Assembly: GCA_002471805.1 (NCBI GenBank) | Contig: DKQR01000134.1 | Location: forward strand, 1-14,681 | Length of the DNA stretch: 14,681 nucleotides | Direction: 5' to 3' | Source of the DNA: Fidelibacterota bacterium UBA7303 | Lineage (GTDB): Bacteria > Fidelibacterota > Marinisomatia > Marinisomatales > UBA1611 | Shown: positions 1 through 7,026 of the stretch, in pieces | Layout of the letters: the number at the start of each line of letters is the position of its first letter | How positions within the stretch are numbered: the stretch's first letter is position 1 | Translations under genes and position numbers: made by a program | The notes under the pieces: generated by a model | Told to the model about the DNA's origin: nothing | Database searches by the model: none | Seen by the model: only the letters and a program-made list of their open reading frames with translations

Positions 1-210
1 AAAACAAACACCCATCCCTGAAATAATGAATAGAAGCGGGATGCGCCAGATATTGATCAGGCCCATGGCCAACCAGATGCTTTCAACCGGTTTCTCACTC
101 TGGACAAAATAAATAAAGTAAGCCCAGGGCTGGAAAACAACACTGATGTGGTATATTATTAAAAGACCCAGGGCCAGGATCCGAAGCCAGTCTACGTCAT
201 ACCTTCTCAT
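1..210 (-). CDS. Acyltransferase-3 family membrane protein, N-terminal fragment (cut by window edge)
   Basis: Reading frame on the minus strand from an ATG at 210 and still open at base 1, giving the first 70 residues. The start is fixed: the codon just upstream (213-211) is TAA. The peptide opens with RRYDVDWLR, then a hydrophobic helix (about residues 10-29) containing a His in IIYH (21), then a loop and a second hydrophobic segment with WRIPLLFIISGMG (about 56-67). That layout is the usual N-terminus of integral-membrane acyltransferase-3 proteins (OafA/OpgC type). These move acyl groups such as acetyl or succinyl onto sugars or glucans at the inner membrane; the helix-1 His is the conserved family residue. 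The target cannot be told from 70 residues. The gene follows tRNA-Ser(UGA) by 37 nt on the same strand. No Shine-Dalgarno is visible. Confidence 0.8.
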   Translation of the reverse strand, partial: MRRYDVDWLRILALGLLIIYHISVVFQPWAYFIYFVQSEKPVESIWLAMGLINIWRIPLLFIISGMGVCF

Positions 211-247
211 TTAAATCCATGCTTGGATATTGGCTTATAATACAATG

Positions 248-336
248 CGGAGGGGGAGGGATTCGAACCCCCGAAGGGCGTAAACCCTTGCTGGTTTTCA
301 AGACCAGTGCATTCAACCAGACTCTGCCACCCCTCC
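248..336 (-). tRNA. tRNA-Ser (anticodon UGA)
   Basis: 89-nt class II tRNA on the minus strand. The acceptor stem GGAGGGG (336-330) pairs with CCCCTCC (255-249), with discriminator G at 248. The anticodon stem-loop reads CTGGT-CTTGAAA-ACCAG, giving anticodon UGA (UCA codons, and other UCN by wobble). A long variable arm typical of tRNA-Ser and a T-arm GGTTCGAATCC are present. The 3' CCA is not encoded (CAT follows), so a CCA-adding enzyme is needed. It lies 33 nt downstream of tRNA-Ser(GGA). Confidence 0.97.
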
Positions 337-369
337 AAAAACAGTAAAATAACTTAAAGTACTGTGCTG

Positions 370-457
370 CGGAGAGGGTGGGATTCGAACCCACGATACG
401 CTATTAACGCATACACGCGTTCCAGGCGTGCGCCTTCAGCCACTCGGCCACCTCTCC
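370..457 (-). tRNA. tRNA-Ser (anticodon GGA)
   Basis: 88-nt class II tRNA on the minus strand. The acceptor GGAGAGG (457-451) pairs with CCTCTCC (377-371), with discriminator G at 370. The anticodon arm is CGCCTGGAACGCG with anticodon GGA, decoding UCC and UCU. The long variable arm and T-arm GGTTCGAATCC are clear. CCA is not encoded (CAG follows). It begins only 21 nt after the stop codon of the upstream bL38-like gene on the same strand, so it is probably cut out of a shared transcript. Confidence 0.97.
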
Positions 458-478
458 AATAAAGTAAAATTTCTTAGC

Positions 479-934
479 CTATTCTTCTTCCGTATCCCCG
501 GTCGTTTCCTCACTGTCCACAGATTCTTCTGCTGCGGCTTCTGTCTCACCGTCTTCCACAGTTTCCGCTGTCATCACCTCTGCCTTTTCGTCAGCGTCCT
601 TTACCAACACTTTTTCTGACTGCTCGCCTTCTGAGGAAGCAATGTCTTCTGTAGTTGGTGACACATCTGGTTCAACGGATTCAGTTTCTATTACCTCTGC
701 ATCTGCAGCAAACTGGGACAGGTCAATATCTACAAGGTTAGCGGCTTCATCCATTCGTTTAAGGGCCGCGTCCAATGCTTCACCCTTGTCCATGCGAATC
801 ATTTTTTCATTAAAGCGCCACTGCCCTGTTTTTTCAGATCGAACGCTTTTTATATATTTTGCATATACCGCATCACCGCCCTTGCCGCGGTGTTTGGCAG
901 CTTTATCGGCAAAACTTGTCTGTTTCTTAGCCAT
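479..934 (-). CDS. bL38/DUF4295-like probable ribosomal protein with long acidic C-terminal tail
   Basis: 151 residues with two contrasting halves. Residues 1-60 are basic: MAKK at the start, then a block at about 24-50 with Y24, K26, I28, K29, V31, S33, K35-T-G37, F41, E43, D49 and K50. As I remember it, this spacing (YxKxIKxVxSxKTGxxxFxE, then DK) is the core of DUF4295, the roughly 50-residue Bacteroidetes protein reported as 50S subunit protein bL38. Residues 70-151 are almost entirely acidic/Ser/Thr/Ala and low in complexity, predicted disordered; this tail is absent from the short Bacteroidetes family. The start is supported by an AGGAGA Shine-Dalgarno at 950-945, 10 nt from the ATG, and by a promoter-like element further upstream. 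It precedes two tRNA-Ser genes by 21 nt. The family link rests on remembered sequences and could fail; otherwise it is a hypothetical protein with a basic head and acidic tail. Confidence 0.75.
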   Translation of the reverse strand: MAKKQTSFADKAAKHRGKGGDAVYAKYIKSVRSEKTGQWRFNEKMIRMDKGEALDAALKRMDEAANLVDIDLSQFAADAEVIETESVEPDVSPTTEDIASSEGEQSEKVLVKDADEKAEVMTAETVEDGETEAAAEESVDSEETTGDTEEE

Positions 935-944
935 TTTATTCTAT

Positions 945-950
945 TCTCCT
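945..950 (-). promoter_or_regulatory. Strong Shine-Dalgarno of the bL38-like gene
   Basis: AGGAGA on the minus strand, 10 nt before the ATG at 934. It is one of only two clear Shine-Dalgarno sequences in the window (the other precedes pepA) and fixes this start. Confidence 0.7.
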
Positions 951-964
951 GAGAAATTAGCCGG

Positions 965-996
965 CAAATTTATAATTCATGCATCTTAGCTCCAAT
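965..996 (-). promoter_or_regulatory. Candidate Bacteroidetes-type promoter for the bL38-like gene and tRNA-Ser genes
   Basis: On the minus strand TAAATTTG (972-965) matches the Bacteroidetes -7 element TAnnTTTG exactly. ATTG (996-993), one mismatch from the -33 TTTG, lies 20 nt upstream. Transcription would start near 958-960 and give a leader of about 25 nt that contains the AGGAGA site. The element falls in the 77-nt gap after the CNNM gene. Position and spacing are good, but an 8-nt AT-rich match can occur by chance, and use of this promoter form by this organism is inferred. Confidence 0.4.
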
Positions 997-1011
997 GGAT
1001 ATAGCCACAAA

Positions 1012-2055
1012 TTATTTGGACTTATCTTCCATTTCCTTCTGTTTCAATTTAGCTTTCGCCAGCTTGCGCATATCCACCACATGGTCATGTTCATCCACAA
1101 TCTCCACACCCAGCAAAGTTTCAATAGCATCTTCCAGGGTGATCAGCCCCGTGGTTGTGCCAAACTCATCCGTGACCATGAAGATCTGCTGACGACGTTT
1201 CACAAATTCTTCCAGTACATCTGATACAGATTCTTTTTCAACAACGGTATGGATCGGTTTGAGCAGTTCCTTCATTTTCGTGTCAAACTGATCTTCTCCC
1301 TGTTTATTGACCAACGTGTAGCGACTGACGATCCCGATCACATCATCCATATCCTTGTCATAGACCGGGATCCTGGAAAAAGCGATGGGTGAGTTATTTT
1401 CCACCACCTCGCCTACTGTGTGGCCTTTTTGCAAGGCGAAAATCACAGACCGAGGCGTCATAACATCCTCCACCGGAATGTTATCCAGTTTCATCAGGTT
1501 TTCAATAATATCTCCCTCTTGTTCATCTATACTGCCTTCATCTTCACTGATCTCGGCCATGGCCAGTAATTCCTCACGGGAAGCCTTTGATTGTTCATTG
1601 CCGCCGCGGCTTAATAATCCGGACATGGATTCTGATAACATCACGAAAGGCCATGAAATGAACATCAGCCAATGAATAATGTAAGCGGCAAATGCAGCCA
1701 GAGATTTATGGTAAATCGCCCCAATTGTCTTGGGAATTATTTCTGAGAACACCAGGATGCAAAGGGTCAAAATTCCCGATGCCAGAGCCACCCATTCGTT
1801 ACCGTATACTTTCAGGGTCTGGGCACCAACCCCGGCTGCGCCCACGGTATTGGCCACGGTATTGATAGTCAGAATTGCCGCCAGGGGGCGGTTTATATTA
1901 TTCTTCAGAACATTCATTATTTCCCCTGACCGCTTTCCATCTTTTTCCATTACGGAAACCTGGGCCAAGGAGATACTTAAAAGCACAGATTCCAGCAGGG
2001 AACAAAGAAAGGAGACCAGAAGGGCAATAAGAAAATAGGAAATTAATGCTGTCAT
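1012..2055 (-). CDS. CNNM/CorB-type membrane protein (DUF21 + CBS pair), no CorC_HlyC domain
   Basis: 347-residue inner-membrane protein. Residues 1-145 form the DUF21/CNNM transmembrane domain, with hydrophobic segments at about 3-30, 57-80, 88-107 and 118-140 and the conserved SEIIPKT motif at 104-110. A cytoplasmic acidic linker (about 160-190) leads to two CBS domains. The first starts at VEDVMTPR (195-202); the second ends in DEFGTTTGLITLEDAIETLLG (297-316, plus one), typical of the family. Relatives are linked to Mg2+ (CorB/MpfA, CNNM) or Co2+ efflux, with CBS domains sensing adenine nucleotide/Mg2+. At 347 residues it is shorter than the usual 400-450, because the C-terminal CorC_HlyC domain is missing; the protein ends in a charged, Lys-rich tail. 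It lies 43 nt downstream of the ABC permease, same strand. Ion specificity cannot be assigned. Confidence 0.9.
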   Translation of the reverse strand: MTALISYFLIALLVSFLCSLLESVLLSISLAQVSVMEKDGKRSGEIMNVLKNNINRPLAAILTINTVANTVGAAGVGAQTLKVYGNEWVALASGILTLCILVFSEIIPKTIGAIYHKSLAAFAAYIIHWLMFISWPFVMLSESMSGLLSRGGNEQSKASREELLAMAEISEDEGSIDEQEGDIIENLMKLDNIPVEDVMTPRSVIFALQKGHTVGEVVENNSPIAFSRIPVYDKDMDDVIGIVSRYTLVNKQGEDQFDTKMKELLKPIHTVVEKESVSDVLEEFVKRRQQIFMVTDEFGTTTGLITLEDAIETLLGVEIVDEHDHVVDMRKLAKAKLKQKEMEDKSK

Positions 2056-2098
2056 TAAAGCCTGAATTTAGATAAGAATTTTAATTTGGAAACGAAAA

Positions 2099-3325
2099 TC
2101 AGGCTTTGACCCAGTGAATGATCTCTTTCAATGTGGCCCGTTTCCCATAAAGGAGTATCGCAGTACGGAATATTTTTCCAGAAAGTTTCATCATGGCCCA
2201 GCAGGAAACAATCATAATAATGGCTGTGATAAGTATCTCAATCCACTCCACAGTCCCTGTGCCCAGTCTGAGAATCATCATGAATGGCGTTAGCGGCGGA
2301 AAATAGGAAATACCAATGGTGAACGCGGATTCAGGATTGGTAATAAAATAAGAAGCAAAAATCAAAGGCAAAACTGCAATGATACCAATCACACCACTGG
2401 TCTGCTGGGCTTCCTGCTCTGAGGTGAATAATGTACCCATGGCTGCATAAATGGAAGCAAAGAACAGGTAGCCGGTTATAAAATAAATCAGGAAAACAGG
2501 CAGCTGGTTCAATTCGATCATTGCCATGTCACGATAATGAGCCGTGATCAAACCAACCGCGAGATAAAAAATCATCTGGGTCAATCCCAGTGCACCAAGT
2601 CCCAGTATTTTACCCGCCATCAATTCGTCCGGCTTCACAGATGAAAGTAATATTTCAATGGTACGACTGTTGCGTTCTTCAATTACCGAGCGGAGTAATA
2701 ATTGTCCGCTCATAAAAATGGTCATGAATAAGATCATCAGGAACAGGTAGGGAATAAAAAAACTGGACATCATGTCTCCTGCCGATGCAGTCCCCTCTTT
2801 ATCTACCTCAAATGTCTCAAAAGGAATGCTTCTGCTGAGTTTCCCAACAATAGCGACGTTAATATCATGACTGATCATTCGTTCTTCAATCACAATCTGG
2901 TTCAGGGTCCGTCTCAGCTGTGCATACAATTTCACATTGCTCAGGGAGTGGCTGTAGTAATGGACCGCACCTGTATCCATAATTGTAGTGGGTATGAAAA
3001 GATAACCGTCTAGGGATTTCACAGCCACACTGTCTAGTGCATCCACTTCATGGGCAAGTCGACTGAACAAAAACTGTGGGTTGCCATTTTTCAATCGATA
3101 ATTTATTCTCGTTTGATCCTTGAGACGTTGAACCAGGGGATCAATGGAATTGTCGTAAACAAGCCCTACCTGCGTGATAGTTTCGGGTTCCAGGTCCATT
3201 AGAAGCGCAGGGATATACATCATGCCCACCATAAAAAACGGCAGCAGGAAGGTAGTCAAAATAAACAGCTTGGATCGGACCCGGTTTATAAATTCCCACT
3301 TCAGTACAATCCAGGTCTTCTTCAT
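2099..3325 (-). CDS. ABC-2 type permease (NatB/YhaP-like)
   Basis: 408-residue membrane subunit of an ABC exporter. After a short cytoplasmic N-terminus (KWEFINRVRSKLF) comes TM1 at about 20-43, then a large extracytoplasmic domain (about 45-185). A C-terminal group of about five helices follows (near 188-212, 238-262, 275-300, 308-328, 360-380). The cytoplasmic loop EERNSRTIEILLSSVKP (216-232) is the coupling-helix region typical of NatB-like ABC2_membrane_3 permeases. Members export Na+, drugs or lipids or act in stress responses; the substrate here is unknown. Its ATG overlaps the stop of the ATPase gene in an ATGA (3325-3322), so the two subunits are translationally coupled. Confidence 0.9.
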   Translation of the reverse strand: MKKTWIVLKWEFINRVRSKLFILTTFLLPFFMVGMMYIPALLMDLEPETITQVGLVYDNSIDPLVQRLKDQTRINYRLKNGNPQFLFSRLAHEVDALDSVAVKSLDGYLFIPTTIMDTGAVHYYSHSLSNVKLYAQLRRTLNQIVIEERMISHDINVAIVGKLSRSIPFETFEVDKEGTASAGDMMSSFFIPYLFLMILFMTIFMSGQLLLRSVIEERNSRTIEILLSSVKPDELMAGKILGLGALGLTQMIFYLAVGLITAHYRDMAMIELNQLPVFLIYFITGYLFFASIYAAMGTLFTSEQEAQQTSGVIGIIAVLPLIFASYFITNPESAFTIGISYFPPLTPFMMILRLGTGTVEWIEILITAIIMIVSCWAMMKLSGKIFRTAILLYGKRATLKEIIHWVKA

Positions 3326-4209
3326 GAGGCAGCCCGTACTTCTTCAATAAAGATCTGTTCCAGGCTCGGTGTTTTGACTTGGAAGGATTCCACTGATACC
3401 TGATCATTGATCCAGCGTAAAAAGGAAGATGAATCATCTTTCAGGATACCAGCAATCTTCGATTCAGTTATTACAACTTCATTGAAATATACCTGTGCTA
3501 TTTCCTTATTTAATTCCCCGGTAAAGACTACTTCCACAGCATTACTCTGGTGTGCTGCCTGGATCGATTCCAGGGCCCCTTCAACAATGATCCGGCCTTG
3601 ATTGATCAGACAGATATTGTTGCACAAACGTTCCACCTGTTCCATCTGGTGGGTAGAAAACAGGATGGTTGTTCCAGCCTCCCTTTTTTCCTGGATGATC
3701 TCTTTAAGCAGCAGTTGATTTAAGGGGTCCAGACCCGTGAACGGTTCATCCAGGATCAGCAGGGTGGGATCATGAACCAAAGACAGGATAAACTGAACTT
3801 TTTGCTGGTTACCTTTCGACAGTTCTTCAACCTTTCGCTTTTGCTGGTCGCCAAGACCGAATCGTTCCAGCCACTCTGCAGCTTTAGCTTTCGCCGCAGT
3901 TTTTTCTAATCCACGCAGTAAACCAAAATAGACAATGATTTCTCCTAATTTTTGTTTTTGATATAATCCGCGGTCTTCAGGCAGGTAGCCAATAATCTGC
4001 CTCCCCAAGTTTTCCATATTATTATCACTGATTTCTATGCTGCCCGAATCCGGCTGGATTATACCCATGATCATGCGGATGGTGGTGGTTTTCCCGGCAC
4101 CATTGGGACCGAGAAACCCGTAAATATCTCCCTTTTGCACTGCGAAGGACACCTGGTCAACAGCACGCACACCATCGTACTGTTTTGAAATATTGGCAAG
4201 CTTTAGCAA
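3322..4209 (-). CDS. ABC transporter ATP-binding subunit (NatA-like), TTG start
   Basis: 295-residue ATPase partner of the downstream permease. All nucleotide-binding motifs are present: Walker A GPNGAGKT (34-41), signature LSKGNQQKV (130-138), Walker B LLILDEP (150-156), D-loop at 160-161 and H-loop His187. PEDRGLY (77-83) fills the Q-loop region, as in NatA-like exporters where Glu replaces Gln. Residues about 220-295 form the C-terminal DUF4162-like domain usual in this group. The start is a TTG at 4209: an in-frame TAA lies four codons upstream, no ATG or GTG intervenes, and the first beta strand (LKLANISKQY) begins at once. The gene starts one nucleotide after the phosphatase stop codon, with no Shine-Dalgarno, so translation probably depends on termination-reinitiation. 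Confidence 0.93.
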   Translation of the reverse strand: MLKLANISKQYDGVRAVDQVSFAVQKGDIYGFLGPNGAGKTTTIRMIMGIIQPDSGSIEISDNNMENLGRQIIGYLPEDRGLYQKQKLGEIIVYFGLLRGLEKTAAKAKAAEWLERFGLGDQQKRKVEELSKGNQQKVQFILSLVHDPTLLILDEPFTGLDPLNQLLLKEIIQEKREAGTTILFSTHQMEQVERLCNNICLINQGRIIVEGALESIQAAHQSNAVEVVFTGELNKEIAQVYFNEVVITESKIAGILKDDSSSFLRWINDQVSVESFQVKTPSLEQIFIEEVRAAS

Positions 4210-4210
4210 A

Positions 4211-5821
4211 TTAGAATTTTAAAGGTTTACCATCGCAGGACACTGAGGGGCTTATGCCCAGAATTTGGGCGACAGTAGGCGCAATATCGACAGTCTCAGC
4301 GGGATCGGAAACCTGCTTGGGTTTTCTGCCTTTCTTGGAAAATAATAGGGGGACATGGGTGTCATAATCATAGGGTGAGCCATGACTGGTGCCATGGGGA
4401 TTACGAAATAAATATCCGGGTGATTGGATAGAAATAACATCCGGGCTTCTTTCATGGTGGATCATCTTTTGCAGCCGGGATATAATTTTATCTGTTGGAT
4501 CACCTTCCAGGATCTCCTGTTTGGTAAAAACCTGTTCTATGCCAACTACCTTGGGCAGGTACTTTTTTATGATATTTTCCAGTTTGGATAACGGAATGTT
4601 GCTTCTTTTCAGAGTTTCCAAATCGAAGTAATAATTTATTCCATCGCGCACAAATAATTCACTGTCATACTCTTCTGCAATTTCATCTTCTATCCACTCA
4701 AAAGCTTCAATCAATTCATCGCGATTAATGCGCCCCGCATGTATTCCCTTTTCCTGCTGGTATTCCGGCAGGGGCAAACCGCCATGATCTGCTGTCAAAA
4801 CAAATTCAATATGCTCCAAGCCAATTGACTGATCGAGTTCGCTGATGAAATCTCCAAGATATGTATCCAGTTTTATACAGGCATCCATCACTTCCTGGGA
4901 ATAGGGGCCATACTCATGGATCATCCAATCCATTGCCGAAAAAGATAAACAAAGAAGATCTGGGTGGGCATCCAGCCCCAAAGCCTCTTCACGGATAATA
5001 GTGCGTCCGAGTTTAAGGATAATTCGTTCAAACCAGGGTTTGCCCATGAGCTCACCCCCCGGATCAATTTCAGGGTCAAATCCAATTGGGAAAACCGGGC
5101 TATAGGGATCTCTGTGATATTTGTCTGCTTCACCTGGGTAATAATCTTCCCGGGCATAGCTTATGTAGAGACTATCAGCCAATGATTTGCGCCATAAAGA
5201 ATCCCGATATGATGAGATATTCTGACTATGATTAAAATTTTCTAACCAAGAAGGCGCTTTTTCTATATAATAATCTGAAGTGATAAACTGTCCGCGGTAA
5301 TTATAATACAAAATCAGGTTTGGATTCTTCCCGCCTAGTAAAACAGCCGATCTATCCTTTCCCGCGATAGAATACACTTTTGATAAAGGATCGGCTGCCT
5401 TCATCCAATCACCAATTCCTGTTGATTCATAACGTACAAAGGAGCGGGCCTGGCCATCACCGCCAACAGGCTGGGCCTTGGGATCCTCTACACAGTTAAC
5501 CGTTTTGCCCAGGTGTCGATCATAAAAACTGTTCCCCATTACCCCTTCTGATCCAGGATATTTTCCCGTCCCAATCACAAAGAAACCAGGTCCTGTCAAG
5601 GTATGGCTATGCTCATGATGGGTATTGGTAAAATTAACTCCATGATCAATTAACCACCGAAATCCGCCAGTGTACAGGTTATCATACCGGCTTAAAAGAT
5701 CCGGCCGCATCTGGTCTGCAACCAGCAATATCACCAGTTTCGGGGATTCAAGTGCAGGTTTTATACAGGATAAAGAAAAAAAGACCGTTCCAAGGAAAAG
5801 TCCATAAAATTTTCGGGTCAT
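4211..5821 (-). CDS. PafA-like alkaline phosphatase-superfamily lipoprotein
   Basis: 536-residue exported enzyme. The N-terminus MTRKFYGLFLGTVFFSLSC has a lipobox with the lipidated Cys at 19, so the mature protein is membrane-anchored outside the cytoplasm. The remainder is a type I phosphodiesterase/alkaline phosphatase fold resembling Bacteroidetes PafA. VADQMR carries metal ligand D36; HTLTGPG carries the predicted nucleophile T76; AGKDRSAVLLGGK corresponds to the PafA Lys/Arg substrate-binding pair; DWMIHEYGP, TADHGG and the C-terminal SHGSPYDYDTHVPLLF supply the other metal ligands. A Thr nucleophile with Lys and Arg favours phosphate monoester hydrolysis (phosphate scavenging) over diesters, but the residue after PG is Phe where PafA, as I recall, has His, so specificity could differ. 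Its ATG overlaps the tyrS stop (ATGA). Location between tyrS and an ABC exporter is unusual. Confidence 0.88.
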   Translation of the reverse strand: MTRKFYGLFLGTVFFSLSCIKPALESPKLVILLVADQMRPDLLSRYDNLYTGGFRWLIDHGVNFTNTHHEHSHTLTGPGFFVIGTGKYPGSEGVMGNSFYDRHLGKTVNCVEDPKAQPVGGDGQARSFVRYESTGIGDWMKAADPLSKVYSIAGKDRSAVLLGGKNPNLILYYNYRGQFITSDYYIEKAPSWLENFNHSQNISSYRDSLWRKSLADSLYISYAREDYYPGEADKYHRDPYSPVFPIGFDPEIDPGGELMGKPWFERIILKLGRTIIREEALGLDAHPDLLCLSFSAMDWMIHEYGPYSQEVMDACIKLDTYLGDFISELDQSIGLEHIEFVLTADHGGLPLPEYQQEKGIHAGRINRDELIEAFEWIEDEIAEEYDSELFVRDGINYYFDLETLKRSNIPLSKLENIIKKYLPKVVGIEQVFTKQEILEGDPTDKIISRLQKMIHHERSPDVISIQSPGYLFRNPHGTSHGSPYDYDTHVPLLFSKKGRKPKQVSDPAETVDIAPTVAQILGISPSVSCDGKPLKF

Positions 5822-7026
5822 TCAACCACCTTGAGAAACCGTCGTTTACCAACCTTGAGGATTTGTTCACCTCTAGGAGAAATAGTGGCTTGAAAGTCAT
5901 CAACAATAACACCGTCAAGTTTTACAGCACTTTGTTTTATCATTCGCCTCGCTTCACCTTTGCTCTTCAATAGACCAGAACCAAAGATCACATTCACAAT
6001 GAGATCCTCGTTTTGCAGCTTAAACTCCGGTATTTCATCCGGAACGCCTTTGTTCACTACTACAGTATTGAAGTGCTGCTCTGCCTGTTGAGCTATTTTA
6101 TTATCGTAATAAAGTGCTACAACAGCCCGGGCTAGGTACCGCTTTACTTCCATTGGGTTCACCAACGGGTCATTCAACCTTTTTCGCACAGTTTCCATCA
6201 CGGCATCATCCGCATCAGCACCCAGAACAAACCACTTTTCAATATCATCGTCAGAGATAGACAATGTTTTTCCATACATTTCCTCCGGCGGATCCTGGAG
6301 TCCAATATCATTGCCATAGGATTTGGACATTTTTTCAACTCCATCGGTTCCCTCCAATAATGGTGTAGTAATAATACACTGGGGCACCTGTCCATTGTCT
6401 TTTTGTAAATCCCTGCCCACAAGGAGATTGAATTTCTGATCAGTACCACCCAGTTCCACATCAGCATTTAATTCCACCGAATCCTGTGCCTGGGCTAGGG
6501 GATATAAAAATTCATGGATAGAAATAGGCACTTCTGCTTGAAATCGCTTTGTAAAATCATCCCGCTCCAGCATTCTTGCAACGGTATAAGAACTGGCCAA
6601 TTTTACTACTTCATTAAAATTCATTTTATTAAGCCAATCAGAGTTATATTTAATAATAAGACTATTTATATCAAGTATTACTTTAGATTGTTTAACGTAG
6701 CTTTCTGCATTAGATCTCGCTTCTTCGAGCGTGAGTTGCGGGCGGGTCTTGTTGCGTCCAGAGGGATCGCCGATCATAGCTGTAAAATCCCCTATAACCA
6801 GCACAGCAGTGTGTCCCAAGTCTTGAAAGTGGCGTAGTTTTCTCAACACTACCCCATGACCAATATGCAGGTCCGGCCGACTGGGATCACATCCCAGTTT
6901 GACCGTTAAAGGCGTATCTGTTTCCCTGGACCGCTCCAGTTTTTGGATCAGGTCCTGCTCAGGAATAAGTTCATCCACTCCGCGGCGGATCAGCTCCATT
7001 TGTTCTTTTACAGGAAGGAAACTCAT
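5818..7026 (-). CDS. tyrS: Tyrosyl-tRNA synthetase (TyrZ-like, KMSKS form)
   Basis: 402-residue class I synthetase joining tyrosine to tRNA-Tyr in the cytoplasm. The ATP site motifs are complete: HIGH at 54-57 and KMSKS at 232-236. The tyrosine pocket is visible in YPLAQAQDS (175-183, Q179 and D182) and GGTDQKFN (193-200). Residues about 341-402 form an S4-like RNA-binding domain that contacts the tRNA variable arm. The intact KMSKS, instead of KFGKT, places it in the TyrZ-like bacterial branch, the common form in FCB-group bacteria. Length is normal. The ATG overlaps the smpB stop codon (ATGA at 7026-7023), and its own stop overlaps the phosphatase ATG in the same way, placing it in the middle of a coupled chain. 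Confidence 0.97.
   Translation of the reverse strand: MSFLPVKEQMELIRRGVDELIPEQDLIQKLERSRETDTPLTVKLGCDPSRPDLHIGHGVVLRKLRHFQDLGHTAVLVIGDFTAMIGDPSGRNKTRPQLTLEEARSNAESYVKQSKVILDINSLIIKYNSDWLNKMNFNEVVKLASSYTVARMLERDDFTKRFQAEVPISIHEFLYPLAQAQDSVELNADVELGGTDQKFNLLVGRDLQKDNGQVPQCIITTPLLEGTDGVEKMSKSYGNDIGLQDPPEEMYGKTLSISDDDIEKWFVLGADADDAVMETVRKRLNDPLVNPMEVKRYLARAVVALYYDNKIAQQAEQHFNTVVVNKGVPDEIPEFKLQNEDLIVNVIFGSGLLKSKGEARRMIKQSAVKLDGVIVDDFQATISPRGEQILKVGKRRFLKVVE

Noticed and set aside
197..394. Minus-strand 65-codon open frame over tRNA-Ser(UGA)
   Set aside because: It runs through the tRNA gene and into the acyltransferase start in another frame; PSGVRIPPPPH is a typical artefact of translating a tRNA T-arm.
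248..395. Near-identical direct repeats of about 24 bp at 246-270 and 368-392
   Set aside because: These are the homologous acceptor and T-arm ends of the two tRNA-Ser genes, not a mobile or regulatory repeat.
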